Origin: Fuscibacter oryzae | GTDB taxonomy: Bacteria > Pseudomonadota > Alphaproteobacteria > Rhodobacterales > Rhodobacteraceae | Assembly (NCBI RefSeq): GCF_016765795.1 | Contig: NZ_JAESVP010000001.1 | Coordinates: forward strand, 1-64,000 | Length of the DNA stretch: 64,000 bases | Reading direction: 5' to 3' | Shown here: positions 43,982 to 52,064 of the stretch, one piece after another | How the letters are laid out: each line of letters opens with the position of its first letter | How positions within the stretch are numbered: the stretch's first letter is position 1 | Translations under genes and position numbers: made by a program | The notes under the pieces: generated by a model | What the model was told of the DNA's origin: nothing | Database searches by the model: none | The model's input: only the letters and a program-made list of their open reading frames with translations

Positions 43982-45985
43982 TTATTCAAACTCCATGATG
44001 ATCTCATCGACCTTCAGGCTGGCGCCGGGGCTGGCCTTGATCGCCTTGACCACGCCGCGCCGTTCGGCCTTGAGGATGTTTTCCATCTTCATCGCCTCTA
44101 CCGTAGCCAGTGCCTGCCCTTCCTGCACCTCATCCCCCGCCTCGACGCTGATCTTCACGATCAGGCCGGGCATCGGGCACAAGAGGTATTTGGACGTGTC
44201 GGGCGGCAGCTTTTCCAGCATCAGACCGGCCAGTTCCTTTTGGCGCGGCGTTTGCACATGCACCTTCAGGTCGGCCCCGCGCAGGCGCATGCGGAACCCC
44301 ATCGGGATCTTGGCGGTCTTGATCACCACCGGCTCGCCGCCCACCGACAGGCGGGCAAGGGGCTGGCCCGGCTCCCAATCCGACTCGACGCGCAGGGACT
44401 GGCCATCGGCAAAGCGCACGGTCGAGCCATGGGCATCGGCGGCGATCTTCACCGGAAAGGCCGCGCCCTGCAGTGTCACCACCCAGTCATCGCCCACGCG
44501 GCGGGTGTGGTTGTCCATCGTGCCCGAAATCTTGGTGCGGCGAATTTCGGCAACCCGGTTCATCGCGGCAGCAGCGGCAGCCACCTTGCGCAAGGACGCA
44601 TCATCCAGCACGGCACCCTGGAAGCCTTCGGGGTATTCTTCAGCGATGAAAGCGGTGGTGATATTGCCGCTGACAAAGCGCGGATGATCCATCACCGCGC
44701 CGACGAAGGGCAGGTTGTGGCCGATGCCTTCCACCTCGAACGTGTCCAGCGCCAGCCGCATCTCTTCAATCGCCTTGTCTCGGGTGGGGGCCCAGGTACA
44801 CAGCTTGGCGATCATCGGGTCGTAGAACATGCTGATCTCGCCCCCTTCGAACACACCGGTATCGTTCCTGACGATGCCGCCACGGGGCGTCTGCCCTTCG
44901 ACCGGGGGCCGATAGCGGGTCAGACGGCCGATCGATGGCAGGAAGTTGCGATAGGGGTCTTCGGCATAAAGGCGGCTTTCCATCGCCCAGCCGTTGATTT
45001 TCAGGTCTTCCTGCTTGAAGGGCAGCGGTTCGCCACTGGCGACACGGATCATCTGTTCCACCAGATCGATGCCGGTGATCAGCTCGGTGACGGGGTGTTC
45101 CACCTGAAGGCGGGTGTTCATTTCCAGGAAGTAGAAATTGCGGTTGCCATCGACGATGAACTCCACCGTCCCCGCGCTGGTATAGCCCACCGCCTTGGCC
45201 AGCGCGCAGGCCTGTTCGCCCATCGCCTTGCGGGTCGCCTCATCCAGGAACGGCGAGGGGGCCTCTTCAATCACCTTCTGGTTCCGGCGTTGGATGCTGC
45301 ATTCGCGTTCGTGCAGGTAGACACAGTTGCCGTGTTTGTCGGCCAGCACCTGAATTTCGATGTGGCGGGGCTGCGTCACGAATTTCTCAATGAAGATCCG
45401 GTCATCGCCAAAACTGTTCGCGGCCTCGTTCTTGGACGATTCAAAGCCTTCCTTGACCTCGGCCTCGCTCCACGCGATGCGCATCCCTTTGCCACCGCCG
45501 CCAGCGGAAGCCTTGATCATCACCGGGTAGCCGATCTGGTTCGAGATCTTCACCGCCTCATCGGCATCGGCGATCAGGCCCATATAGCCCGGAACGGTCG
45601 AAACCCCCGCCTCCATGGCGATTTTCTTGCTGGTGATCTTGTCACCCATCGCCTCAATCGCCGGGCTTGGGGGGCCGACAAAGACGACGCCTTCTTTTTC
45701 CAGCGCGGCGGCAAAGTTCATGTTTTCCGACAGGAAGCCATAGCCGGGGTGAACCGCCTGCGCGCCGGTCTTGCGCACCGCCTCCATGATCTTGTCGATC
45801 ACGATATAGGACTGGTTGGCAGGGGGCGGCCCGATATGCACCGCCTCATCCGCCATCGACACATGCAGCGCGTTGCGGTCGGCGTCGGAATAGACCGCCA
45901 CGGTCTGAATGCCCATCTTGCGGGCGGTCTTGATCACCCGGCAGGCGATCTCTCCACGGTTGGCGATCAGGATTTTCTGGAACAT
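43982..45985 (-). CDS. pccA: Propionyl-CoA carboxylase, biotin-containing alpha subunit
   Basis: Biotin carboxylase plus biotin carrier subunit, 667 residues; carboxylates propionyl-CoA to methylmalonyl-CoA with PccB. The biotin-carboxylase part includes FQKILIANRGEIACR at the start, the glycine-rich ASAGGGGKGMR ATP-binding loop and EMNTRLQVEHPVTE. The C-terminal carrier domain has EAMKMEN with biotinyl-Lys633. Separated from pccB by several small genes on the same strand. A one-mismatch TTTGCAAA-like box upstream is too weak to call. Confidence 0.93.
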   Translation of the reverse strand: MFQKILIANRGEIACRVIKTARKMGIQTVAVYSDADRNALHVSMADEAVHIGPPPANQSYIVIDKIMEAVRKTGAQAVHPGYGFLSENMNFAAALEKEGVVFVGPPSPAIEAMGDKITSKKIAMEAGVSTVPGYMGLIADADEAVKISNQIGYPVMIKASAGGGGKGMRIAWSEAEVKEGFESSKNEAANSFGDDRIFIEKFVTQPRHIEIQVLADKHGNCVYLHERECSIQRRNQKVIEEAPSPFLDEATRKAMGEQACALAKAVGYTSAGTVEFIVDGNRNFYFLEMNTRLQVEHPVTELITGIDLVEQMIRVASGEPLPFKQEDLKINGWAMESRLYAEDPYRNFLPSIGRLTRYRPPVEGQTPRGGIVRNDTGVFEGGEISMFYDPMIAKLCTWAPTRDKAIEEMRLALDTFEVEGIGHNLPFVGAVMDHPRFVSGNITTAFIAEEYPEGFQGAVLDDASLRKVAAAAAAMNRVAEIRRTKISGTMDNHTRRVGDDWVVTLQGAAFPVKIAADAHGSTVRFADGQSLRVESDWEPGQPLARLSVGGEPVVIKTAKIPMGFRMRLRGADLKVHVQTPRQKELAGLMLEKLPPDTSKYLLCPMPGLIVKISVEAGDEVQEGQALATVEAMKMENILKAERRGVVKAIKASPGASLKVDEIIMEFE

Positions 45986-46035
45986 GGCGCTCTCCCCTCG
46001 TGTCGGCCGGGCCGGGGCCGATGTGCAAAATGAAA

Positions 46036-46070
46036 AAGGGCCAACCGGGCGGTTAGCCCGATTGACCCTT
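46036..46070 (-). terminator. Intrinsic terminator of the small lipoprotein gene
   Basis: Arms 46036-46050 and 46056-46070 pair over 15 positions (two G-U in RNA), and on the minus strand the stem is followed by TTTTTCATTTT. It ends transcription of the gene at 46109-46327 before pccA, so pccA needs its own promoter in about 45986-46035. Confidence 0.75.
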
Positions 46071-46108
46071 GCTGGATTTGGTCAGACGCCGCCGAAGCGG
46101 CGGTCAGA

Positions 46109-46327
46109 TCAGTAGTAGCCAGCCTGACGGCACTGTGCCGCAGGCAGCGAGCAGGATGCAGCGCCCGCAAGGCCGCCGATGACGGCACCGGTAAGGGCGT
46201 TGTTGTCGGTTGCATCGGCAACGACGGCGCCCGCAGCCGCACCGGCCAGACCGCGCGACGCGGGGTCTTGCATGCAGCCGGCGACCGGCATGGTGAGAAG
46301 AGCGATGAAGAGGATGGTTTTCCGCAT
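46109..46327 (-). CDS. Glycine-zipper small lipoprotein
   Basis: A 72-residue predicted outer- or inner-membrane lipoprotein. The signal peptide ends with a lipobox PVAGC (Cys18) and the mature part has alternating Gly/Ala repeats (GLAGAAAGAVVADA ... GAVIGGLAGA), a glycine-zipper pattern seen in small OmpA-like or entericidin-like membrane proteins. Function unknown. It has its own terminator and sits between small genes of the pcc locus. Confidence 0.72.
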   Translation of the reverse strand: MRKTILFIALLTMPVAGCMQDPASRGLAGAAAGAVVADATDNNALTGAVIGGLAGAASCSLPAAQCRQAGYY

Positions 46328-46667
46328 GGGAGGCTGCCTCGATTGGTTATGGTTATTGCGCTGGATTCTACCCTATCCGGCGCGAATGCAAACCCAAAAA
46401 ACCGCGAGGTCGATGCATCGGCAAGCCCCCGCCGGACGGCCCCGGCGGCGCAATCCCTGTTGCAGAAAAATGGCCCGACCCACAGGGGGCCAGGCCAAGG
46501 GGAAGGGAAAGGGTAACAGTCACGGCAAGCGGGGGTGGTAGGATCGCTCCCCCGCACCACAAGGTCACCATGGCCCATGGCCCGAGTCGCCGCAAAGCCC
46601 GTTTCGCCCTGCCCCCAAAGGGCGGCGAAGTCCTGCCGGAACGGTTGGGCCTTGCGCGGAAACATGC
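46328..46667. other. 340-base stretch without a confident gene
   Basis: The right side holds a 33-codon plus-strand frame (46570-46671, from ATG after AAGGTCACC) that ends inside the neighbouring gene. It is rich in Arg, Lys and Pro and may be real or chance. The rest contains a G-rich run and a palindromic GGGGCG-type patch but no convincing promoter or RNA. The small lipoprotein gene starts at its left edge, so its promoter should lie here. Confidence 0.35.
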
Positions 46668-47066
46668 CTAGTCGTCTCCCTCGTCATCCCAGTCGTCAAA
46701 GCTGACGGCGGGGGCATCCGGGGCGAACACCTCTGGAAACGCGGCTTCGGCGCGCTTCAGGTCGATGCGCAGCAGCGCCTCATACGAGGCTGGATCAAAC
46801 GGGTCTTCGGCGGGCACAACCTCGCGCCCGAACAGCCACGACAGCCGCCCGGCATCCAGATTGCCGCGCTCGAACGGTTCTTCACCAAAGGCGGCCCACA
46901 GGGCAGCCATAAAAGCGCTGTCCGCCTTTTTGTCTACAGATTTGCGATCTTTGAACCGTTCACGACGGATGATCTTGGTGGCGCCTTCCTTGACGTTGGC
47001 GCGACGGATCGTGAACTGGAAATCGGTGCCGGTAAGACGGCTGGGGATTCCGCGATGCTTCAGCAT
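46668..47066 (-). CDS. Conserved hypothetical protein
   Basis: A 132-residue cytoplasmic protein I do not recognise. Its N-terminal half is basic (RRANVKEGATKIIRRERFKD) and its C-terminus strongly acidic (FDDWDDEGDD). No signal peptide, membrane segment or known motif. The ATG at 47064-47066 is preceded by AAGGAG, a good site, so it appears to be expressed. It lies in the small-gene block of the pcc locus. Confidence 0.6.
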   Translation of the reverse strand: MLKHRGIPSRLTGTDFQFTIRRANVKEGATKIIRRERFKDRKSVDKKADSAFMAALWAAFGEEPFERGNLDAGRLSWLFGREVVPAEDPFDPASYEALLRIDLKRAEAAFPEVFAPDAPAVSFDDWDDEGDD

Positions 47067-47100
47067 GGCCACTCCTTCGGCGAAGGGCGGCCGCAGGCGA

Positions 47101-47125
47101 CGGGGCGCGGTTGCGACGCGCCCCG
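47101..47125 (-). terminator. Hairpin after lipopeptide gene 1
   Basis: CGGGGCGCG (47101-47109) and CGCGCCCCG (47117-47125) are perfect 9-bp arms with a 7-base loop, 10 bases past the stop of the small lipoprotein gene at 47136. No T-run, so termination may be weak. Confidence 0.5.
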
Positions 47126-47135
47126 CGCTGTCGTG

Positions 47136-47264
47136 TTACTTGTACTTGCCGGTGTAGGTCGGCTCGGTCGAAACCGCAGGAGCGGGCTCAACAGGAGCGG
47201 GCTTTTTGGCGCAAGCTGCGACGGTGGCAAGGGCCAGCATGGCGATGAGGGCAGTGTTCCGCAT
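47136..47264 (-). CDS. Tiny lipoprotein 1 of a tandem pair
   Basis: A 42-residue precursor: MRNTALIAMLALATVAAC carries a signal peptide and lipobox VAAC (Cys18), and the mature part is about 24 residues ending TEPTYTGKYK. The ATG at 47262-47264 is preceded by a perfect GGAGG. The ten C-terminal residues are identical to those of the second copy at 47430-47564, and the DNA of the 3' ends is also nearly the same, so the two arose by duplication. Likely a membrane-anchored lipopeptide; role unknown. Confidence 0.75.
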   Translation of the reverse strand: MRNTALIAMLALATVAACAKKPAPVEPAPAVSTEPTYTGKYK

Positions 47265-47385
47265 ATCAACCTCCAGTATGAATCGGTGCGAGTGGCGGCA
47301 CCATATGTGGGGAGGCCGAAAAGGGCAAACGGGTATCCACCCGATTGGCCCTGCATTGCCGATGGGTCGGCCATGCAAAGAATAA

Positions 47386-47422
47386 GGGCGGGCCGGGGCT
47401 GAACAGCCCCTTTGGCCCGCCC
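47386..47422 (-). terminator. Strong terminator after lipopeptide gene 2
   Basis: GGGCGGGCC-GGGGCT (47386-47400), loop GAAC, AGCCCC-TTT-GGCCCGCCC (47405-47422) folds into a 15-bp stem with one small bulge and lies 7 bases beyond the stop of the gene at 47430. An imperfect stem at about 47322-47352 follows on the same strand. Confidence 0.7.
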
Positions 47423-47429
47423 CGAAGTG

Positions 47430-47564
47430 TTACTTGTACTTGCCGGTGTAGGTCGGCTCGGTGGTGACGGCCGCCGGTTCGGTGTAGACAACTTCTTCTT
47501 TTTTGGCGCAGGCCGCGACGAAAGCAACGGCGCACAGAGCCAGGATGATCTTGGTGCTCGACAT
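47430..47564 (-). CDS. Tiny lipoprotein 2 of a tandem pair
   Basis: A 44-residue precursor that is too short for ordinary gene finding. It reads MSSTKIILALCAVAFVAAC, a signal peptide and lipobox VAAC (Cys19), then AKKEEVVYTEPAAVT and the same C-terminal TEPTYTGKYK as copy 1. Signal-peptide halves differ while the tails are identical, so the tail is under selection. Upstream spacer 47565-47760 contains a GGAGG-like G-run (GAGAAAAG) before the ATG. Confidence 0.75.
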   Translation of the reverse strand: MSSTKIILALCAVAFVAACAKKEEVVYTEPAAVTTEPTYTGKYK

Positions 47565-47760
47565 TCTTTTCTCCTGTTTTCTTGGAGGGTGGCTGCCCAC
47601 CCCCTGTACGAAGCATAGGCCGCGTTAAGGCGGCCTGCCTCAACAATAGCCGACAAAGCCCCGCCTTGACACGAAAATCCGGGATTTGTCCGCGATTGTG
47701 GCAGGAAGGCATCACCTTCGCGGCAAGAAGCTGTACAGATGTGCATATCGGCCCGCGCCA

Positions 47761-48186
47761 TCAGAACGCCTCCCAGATGCACTGGCCGTCTTCCAGACGA
47801 TAAGCCTCAAAGAACTGGGTCGCTTCCTCATCGGCCTGACCGAAGGGAATGTCGCGGTCGGCCAGCGAAATGATCACCTGCTGCGGCGCAGGCCCCAGCG
47901 TTGAAATCCGTTCAATCGCGAAGTTTTGACACAGCCACAGCATATCCGCCGAGGCTGCCTCAAAATTCACCGTTCCACCGCTCCGCGCGATCTGGGGCGC
48001 CAGAAACCGGAACCGCGCCGCCAGCCCATCCGGCCCCGGCACGTTCCACAGCACCTCTTGCAGCGTCACGGCCTGCCCCGACGGCACGGCCACCTGCTGC
48101 CCGTTACCGGGCAACACCTCGCCGCCCTCGGCGGTGATCGGCACGGGTCCGGTCATGCCCGCCCCCTTCTGATCGCGGTTCGCCAC
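47761..48186 (-). CDS. Conserved hypothetical protein next to pccB
   Basis: A protein of about 141 residues starting with GTG at 48184-48186 (AGAGG site upstream) or the internal ATG at 48154-48156. It has no signal peptide and no motif I can name firmly; a Rhodobacterales-restricted DUF family next to pccB is possible. The middle contains LWNVPGPDGLAARFRFLAPQ and the end LEDGQCIWEAF, a compact globular composition. It lies 25 bases downstream of pccB on the same strand and is probably co-transcribed. Confidence 0.6.
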   Translation of the reverse strand: MANRDQKGAGMTGPVPITAEGGEVLPGNGQQVAVPSGQAVTLQEVLWNVPGPDGLAARFRFLAPQIARSGGTVNFEAASADMLWLCQNFAIERISTLGPAPQQVIISLADRDIPFGQADEEATQFFEAYRLEDGQCIWEAF

Positions 48187-48210
48187 ATCATCCCTCTCCT
48201 CTTTTGGGTG

Positions 48211-49737
48211 TCAGAGGGGGATATTGTCGTGTTTCTTCCACGGATTGGACAGCTTTTTACCCCGCAAAGAAGCAAAAGCCCGCGCCACGCGCCGCCGGGT
48301 CGAGCGGGGCTGGATCACCTCGTCGATAAAGCCCTTTTCCGCCGCCACGAACGGGTTGGCGAAACGGTCTTCGTATTCCTTGGTCAGACGGGCGATTTCC
48401 TCGGGCGATTTGCCACGATGGATGATCTCGGTCGCCCCCTTGGCCCCCATCACGGCAATTTCCGCCGTGGGCCAGGCATAGTTGAAATCGCCGCGCAGGT
48501 GCTTTGACGCCATCACGTCATAGGCCCCGCCATAGGCCTTGCGGGTGATCACCGTCACCTTCGGCACCGTCGCCTCGCCATAGGCGAACAGCAGTTTCGC
48601 GCCATGCTTGATCACGCCACCATATTCTTGGCCTGTGCCCGGCAGAAAGCCCGGCACATCGACAAAGGTCAGGATCGGAATTTCAAACGCATCGCAAAAC
48701 CGCACGAACCGCGCGGCCTTGCGGCTGCTGTCGATGTCCAGACAGCCCGCCAGCACCATCGGCTGGTTGGCCACAACGCCCACGGTCTGCCCCTCGACCC
48801 GGACAAAGCCGATGATGATGTTGCCCGCGTAATCCTTTTGCACCTCGAAGAAATCGCCCTCATCGGCGATCTTCAGGATCAGCTCTTTCATGTCATAGGG
48901 CTGATTGGGATTATCGGGGATCAGCGTATCCAGGCTGGATTCCACCCGCGCCGGATCGTCAAAGAACGGACGCACCGGAGCTTTTTCGCGGTTGTTCAGC
49001 GGCAGGAAGTCGAACAGGCGGCGAATCTCGGCCAGCGCCTCGACATCGTTTTCAAAGGCGCCATCGGCAACCGAGGATTTTTTGGTATGGGTCGAGGCGC
49101 CGCCCAGCTCTTCAGCCGTCACCACCTCATTCGTCACGGTTTTCACCACATCGGGGCCGGTGACGAACATATAGCTGCTGTCCTTCACCATATAGATGAA
49201 GTCGGTCATCGCAGGCGAATAGACCGCGCCCCCCGCGCAAGGCCCCATGATCACGCTGATTTGCGGCACCACGCCAGAGGCCATGATGTTGCGCTGAAAC
49301 ACCTCGGCATAGCCGGCCAGCGAGGCGACGCCTTCTTGAATCCGCGCCCCACCGGAATCGTTCAACCCGATCACCGGCGCGCCGTTCTGCATCGCCATAT
49401 CCATGATCTTGCAGATCTTTTGCGCATGGGTTTCCGACAGTGACCCACCGAAGACGGTGAAATCCTGCGAAAAGACATAGACCATGCGGCCGTTGATCGT
49501 GCCCCAGCCGGTCACCACGCCATCGCCTGCGGGCCGGTCCGCCTCCATTCCAAAGTCGGTGCAGCGATGGGCGACGAACATGTCGAACTCTTCAAAGCTG
49601 CCTTCGTCCAACAGCAGGTCGATCCGCTCGCGCGCGGTCAGCTTGCCCTTGGAATGCTGCGCATCGATCCGGCGTTGCCCGCCCCCCGCGCGTGCGGTGT
49701 TCCGGCGGTCCTCAAGCTGTTGCAGGATGTCCTTCAT
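48211..49737 (-). CDS. pccB: Propionyl-CoA carboxylase carboxyltransferase beta subunit
   Basis: Transfers the carboxyl group from biotin to propionyl-CoA; 508 residues with the two crotonase-like halves. [20 protein letters not shown] and the oxyanion-hole glycines [15 protein letters not shown] sit in the N-half; [20 protein letters not shown] is in the C-half. The ATG at 49735-49737 begins the family sequence ([12 protein letters not shown]); an upstream extension was rejected. Divergent from a DUF486 gene, with TTTGCAAA-type PccR boxes in the spacer 49738-49921. Confidence 0.93.
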   Translation of the reverse strand: MKDILQQLEDRRNTARAGGGQRRIDAQHSKGKLTARERIDLLLDEGSFEEFDMFVAHRCTDFGMEADRPAGDGVVTGWGTINGRMVYVFSQDFTVFGGSLSETHAQKICKIMDMAMQNGAPVIGLNDSGGARIQEGVASLAGYAEVFQRNIMASGVVPQISVIMGPCAGGAVYSPAMTDFIYMVKDSSYMFVTGPDVVKTVTNEVVTAEELGGASTHTKKSSVADGAFENDVEALAEIRRLFDFLPLNNREKAPVRPFFDDPARVESSLDTLIPDNPNQPYDMKELILKIADEGDFFEVQKDYAGNIIIGFVRVEGQTVGVVANQPMVLAGCLDIDSSRKAARFVRFCDAFEIPILTFVDVPGFLPGTGQEYGGVIKHGAKLLFAYGEATVPKVTVITRKAYGGAYDVMASKHLRGDFNYAWPTAEIAVMGAKGATEIIHRGKSPEEIARLTKEYEDRFANPFVAAEKGFIDEVIQPRSTRRRVARAFASLRGKKLSNPWKKHDNIPL

Positions 49738-49809
49738 GGCGGCCCCCTCCCATGGATGCGGCGGGACCATAGGGGCACGCAGGCTGCAAACAAAGTGGAA
49801 TCCCGCAAC

Positions 49810-49842
49810 TTTGCAAATAATTGGCAGTGATATGATTGCAAA
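49810..49842. promoter_or_regulatory. Candidate PccR boxes upstream of pccB
   Basis: An exact TTTGCAAA (49810-49817) and a one-mismatch ATTGCAAA (49835-49842) lie in the 184-base spacer between pccB and the DUF486 gene; CATGCAAA at 49850-49857 and GCTGCAAA at 49783-49790 are weaker matches. PccR of Rhodobacter sphaeroides binds TTTGCAAA pairs upstream of propionyl-CoA genes, so this spacer should be a PccR target. Confidence 0.7.
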
Positions 49843-49921
49843 TTGAATACATGCAAATTCACCTGTATTCCCAATTCCCCCGCCGCGCGCTATGTCGAAA
49901 GCAACCCAACAGGAGCGCGCA

Positions 49922-50275
49922 ATGCCTGCAATTCCCGTACCCGTCCTGACCATCGGCCTCTTGCTGGCCTCGAATATCTTCATGACCTTCGCCTGGTATG
50001 GCCACCTGAAGTTCAAGACCGCACCCCTGCTGACGGCCATTCTGGTAAGCTGGGGCATCGCGTTTTTTGAATACCTGTTGCAGGTGCCTGCCAACCGCAT
50101 CGGCTATGGCCATTTCAACGCGGCCCAGTTGAAGACCATACAAGAGGTCATCACCCTTTCCGTTTTCGCCGTCTTCTCCTGGCTTTACCTGAAAGAACCC
50201 ATGTCGTGGAACCATCTGGTCGGCTTTGCCTTCATCGCCGCCGGGGCGTTTTTCATCTTTCACAAGTGGGCTTGA
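49922..50275 (+). CDS. DUF486/DMT-family small membrane protein
   Basis: A 117-residue inner-membrane protein with four hydrophobic segments, in the DUF486 group of the drug/metabolite transporter superfamily ([20 protein letters not shown] and [18 protein letters not shown]). Family members probably work as dimers or with a second half. The ATG at 49922 follows AGGAGCG. It is divergent from pccB across the PccR boxes and directly upstream of pccR, so it may belong to the same regulon; substrate unknown. Confidence 0.75.
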   Translation: MPAIPVPVLTIGLLLASNIFMTFAWYGHLKFKTAPLLTAILVSWGIAFFEYLLQVPANRIGYGHFNAAQLKTIQEVITLSVFAVFSWLYLKEPMSWNHLVGFAFIAAGAFFIFHKWA

Positions 50276-50284
50276 CGTGCGGCC

Positions 50285-50312
50285 TTTGCAAAGCCCATCG
50301 TGACTTTGCAAA
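50285..50312 (+). promoter_or_regulatory. Paired TTTGCAAA boxes upstream of pccR
   Basis: Two exact TTTGCAAA copies (50285-50292 and 50305-50312) with a 12-base spacer lie directly before the pccR start at 50322; each extends to CTTTGCAAAG. The spacing and position predict autoregulation by PccR. Confidence 0.8.
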
Positions 50313-50321
50313 GGGGACACC

Positions 50322-51719
50322 ATGGCAACGCAGAAACTTTACGCGGGGGCAAAGCTGCGCGAATTGCGCGGGCGGCTTGGCCTGACCCAGCGGGTCTTTT
50401 CCGACAAGTTGGGCGTGTCCCTGCCCTATCTGAACCAGATGGAGAACAACCACCGCCCGGTCTCGGCCGGGGTGGTTCTGGCTTTGGCACAAGAGTTCGG
50501 GCTGGATGTCACCGAACTGACCGTGGGCGAAGGCGAACGCTTGGTCAGCGACATGAGAGAGGCGCTGGCCGACCCGGTGTTCGCCAAGGCCGCCCCCCCG
50601 CTGGCCGACCTGCGGCTGGCGGCGTCAAACGCCCCTGCCCTGGCCCGCGCGTTCCTTGATCTGCACCGCGCCTATCGCCAAACCCATGAAAGACTGGCCT
50701 CGTTGGATGAGGCTTTGGGCCGCGAAGACGCCTCCCTGCGGTCGTCCCCATGGGAAGAGGTGCGCGACTTCTTTCACTATTGCGACAATTACGTCGATGC
50801 CATCGACCGGGCCGCCGAACATTTCATATCCAGCGCAGGCCCCGGAAAAGACCCGCTTTTCACCGCTGCCGACGCCTTGCGCAAGCGGGGGGTGGATGTG
50901 CAGTTTTCCGATACCGGCCCCCTGCGTGCCTTTAACGCCGCGCAAAAGCGGCTGGACCTGTCGGCCCGCGCCGCAGCCCCCACCCAACGCTTTCAACTGC
51001 TCTATCAGGTCGCGCTGCAAACCCAGAATGAGCTGCTGGAGGCGACGCTGGATCTGGCCCGTTTCGCCACGCCAGAGGCGCGCGACATCGCCAAGATCGG
51101 CCTGGCAAATTACTTCGCAGGCGCCGCGCTGATGCCCTATCGCGCCTTTCTGGAGGCCGCCCAAGCCACCCGCCACGATCTGGAACGGCTGTCCGATATG
51201 TTCGGCGCCAGTATCGAACAGGTCGCCCACCGCCTTTCCACCCTGCAACGGCCTGGCGCAAAGGGGGTACCGTTCTTCTTCGTGCGCGTCGATCAGGCGG
51301 GCACGATAACCAAGCGGCATTCGGCGACCCGCCTGCAATTCGCGCGCTTTGGCGGCGCTTGCCCGCTCTGGAACGTGCATCGCGCCTTTGAAACGCCGGG
51401 ACAGTTCCTGCGGCAACTGGCCGAAACCCCTGATGGCGTTCGGTATTTCTGCCTGTCGCGCGATGTGACCAAGCCGGGGGGCGCTTTCCTTGCGCCCGTA
51501 CGCCGCTATGCCATCGGCCTTGGGTGTGAGGTGACGCATGCCCCCAGCCTGGTTTATGCCGACGGGCTGGACCTGAAAGGGCGGTTCGAGCCGATCGGCA
51601 TTTCCTGCCGGATCTGCGAGCGGCGAGACTGCCACCAAAGGTCGGTCCCGCCGCTGGAGCGTCGGCTGAAGGTCGACCCCGACAGGCGCGGCCTTCTACC
51701 CTATGATATTGCAGATTAG
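50322..51719 (+). CDS. pccR: Short-chain fatty acyl-CoA regulator PccR (ScfR family)
   Basis: A 465-residue regulator: an N-terminal XRE helix-turn-helix (LRELRGRLGLTQRVFSDKLG ... VSLPYLNQMENN, about 14-55) and a long acyl-CoA-sensing region that includes DUF2083-like C-terminal sequence with the Cys-rich SCRICERRDCHQRS. In Rhodobacter sphaeroides PccR activates propionyl-CoA assimilation genes through TTTGCAAA boxes, which flank this gene and pccB. GGGGAC precedes the ATG. Confidence 0.9.
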   Translation: MATQKLYAGAKLRELRGRLGLTQRVFSDKLGVSLPYLNQMENNHRPVSAGVVLALAQEFGLDVTELTVGEGERLVSDMREALADPVFAKAAPPLADLRLAASNAPALARAFLDLHRAYRQTHERLASLDEALGREDASLRSSPWEEVRDFFHYCDNYVDAIDRAAEHFISSAGPGKDPLFTAADALRKRGVDVQFSDTGPLRAFNAAQKRLDLSARAAAPTQRFQLLYQVALQTQNELLEATLDLARFATPEARDIAKIGLANYFAGAALMPYRAFLEAAQATRHDLERLSDMFGASIEQVAHRLSTLQRPGAKGVPFFFVRVDQAGTITKRHSATRLQFARFGGACPLWNVHRAFETPGQFLRQLAETPDGVRYFCLSRDVTKPGGAFLAPVRRYAIGLGCEVTHAPSLVYADGLDLKGRFEPIGISCRICERRDCHQRSVPPLERRLKVDPDRRGLLPYDIAD

Positions 51720-51740
51720 GCGCCTGCGCGCCGGGGCCGA

Positions 51741-51983
51741 TTAGGCGGTTTCGCGCAGCATCCGGGCGATTTCATCCTTGATATGGCTGCGCTTCTTGCG
51801 CAGGTCGGCTTCTTCCGCCTCTGACAGCAGGTCGATCCGGGTTTCGGCGCGGTGAACCTTGTCATTCACCGTGTCATAGTCGGCCAAAAGCCGTGCGAAA
51901 TGCCCGTTCGACACCTTCAACGCGCTGATCTTTTCAGCTTCGTTCGGAAATTCGGCGTGCAGGGTATGGGGCGTGTTCGACAT
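51741..51983 (-). CDS. DUF465 (YdcH-like) small coiled-coil protein
   Basis: An 80-residue acidic, almost wholly helical protein of the DUF465/YdcH family: FARLLADYDTVNDKVHRAE and LRKKRSHIKDEIARMLRE fit the family's coiled-coil hairpin. Function unknown. GGAGACGCC before the start at 51981-51983. Stands alone between pccR and betA. Confidence 0.82.
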   Translation of the reverse strand: MSNTPHTLHAEFPNEAEKISALKVSNGHFARLLADYDTVNDKVHRAETRIDLLSEAEEADLRKKRSHIKDEIARMLRETA

Positions 51984-52064
51984 AGGCGTCTCCTTCTTTG
52001 CCCATCCACCCTATCCCCGCACCGACAGGCCGACTTTGATGCGGATCAACTCATCGCTCACCAA

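Noticed and set aside
46022-46029. TGTGCAAA as a PccR box upstream of pccA
   Set aside because: One mismatch, no second box at the right spacing, and part of the site lies next to the terminator of the small lipoprotein gene.
46570-46671. 33-codon plus-strand frame in the gap before 46668
   Set aside because: Ribosome-binding site is only moderate, composition is Arg/Lys/Pro-rich without known match, and it ends inside the neighbouring gene; kept as a remark only.
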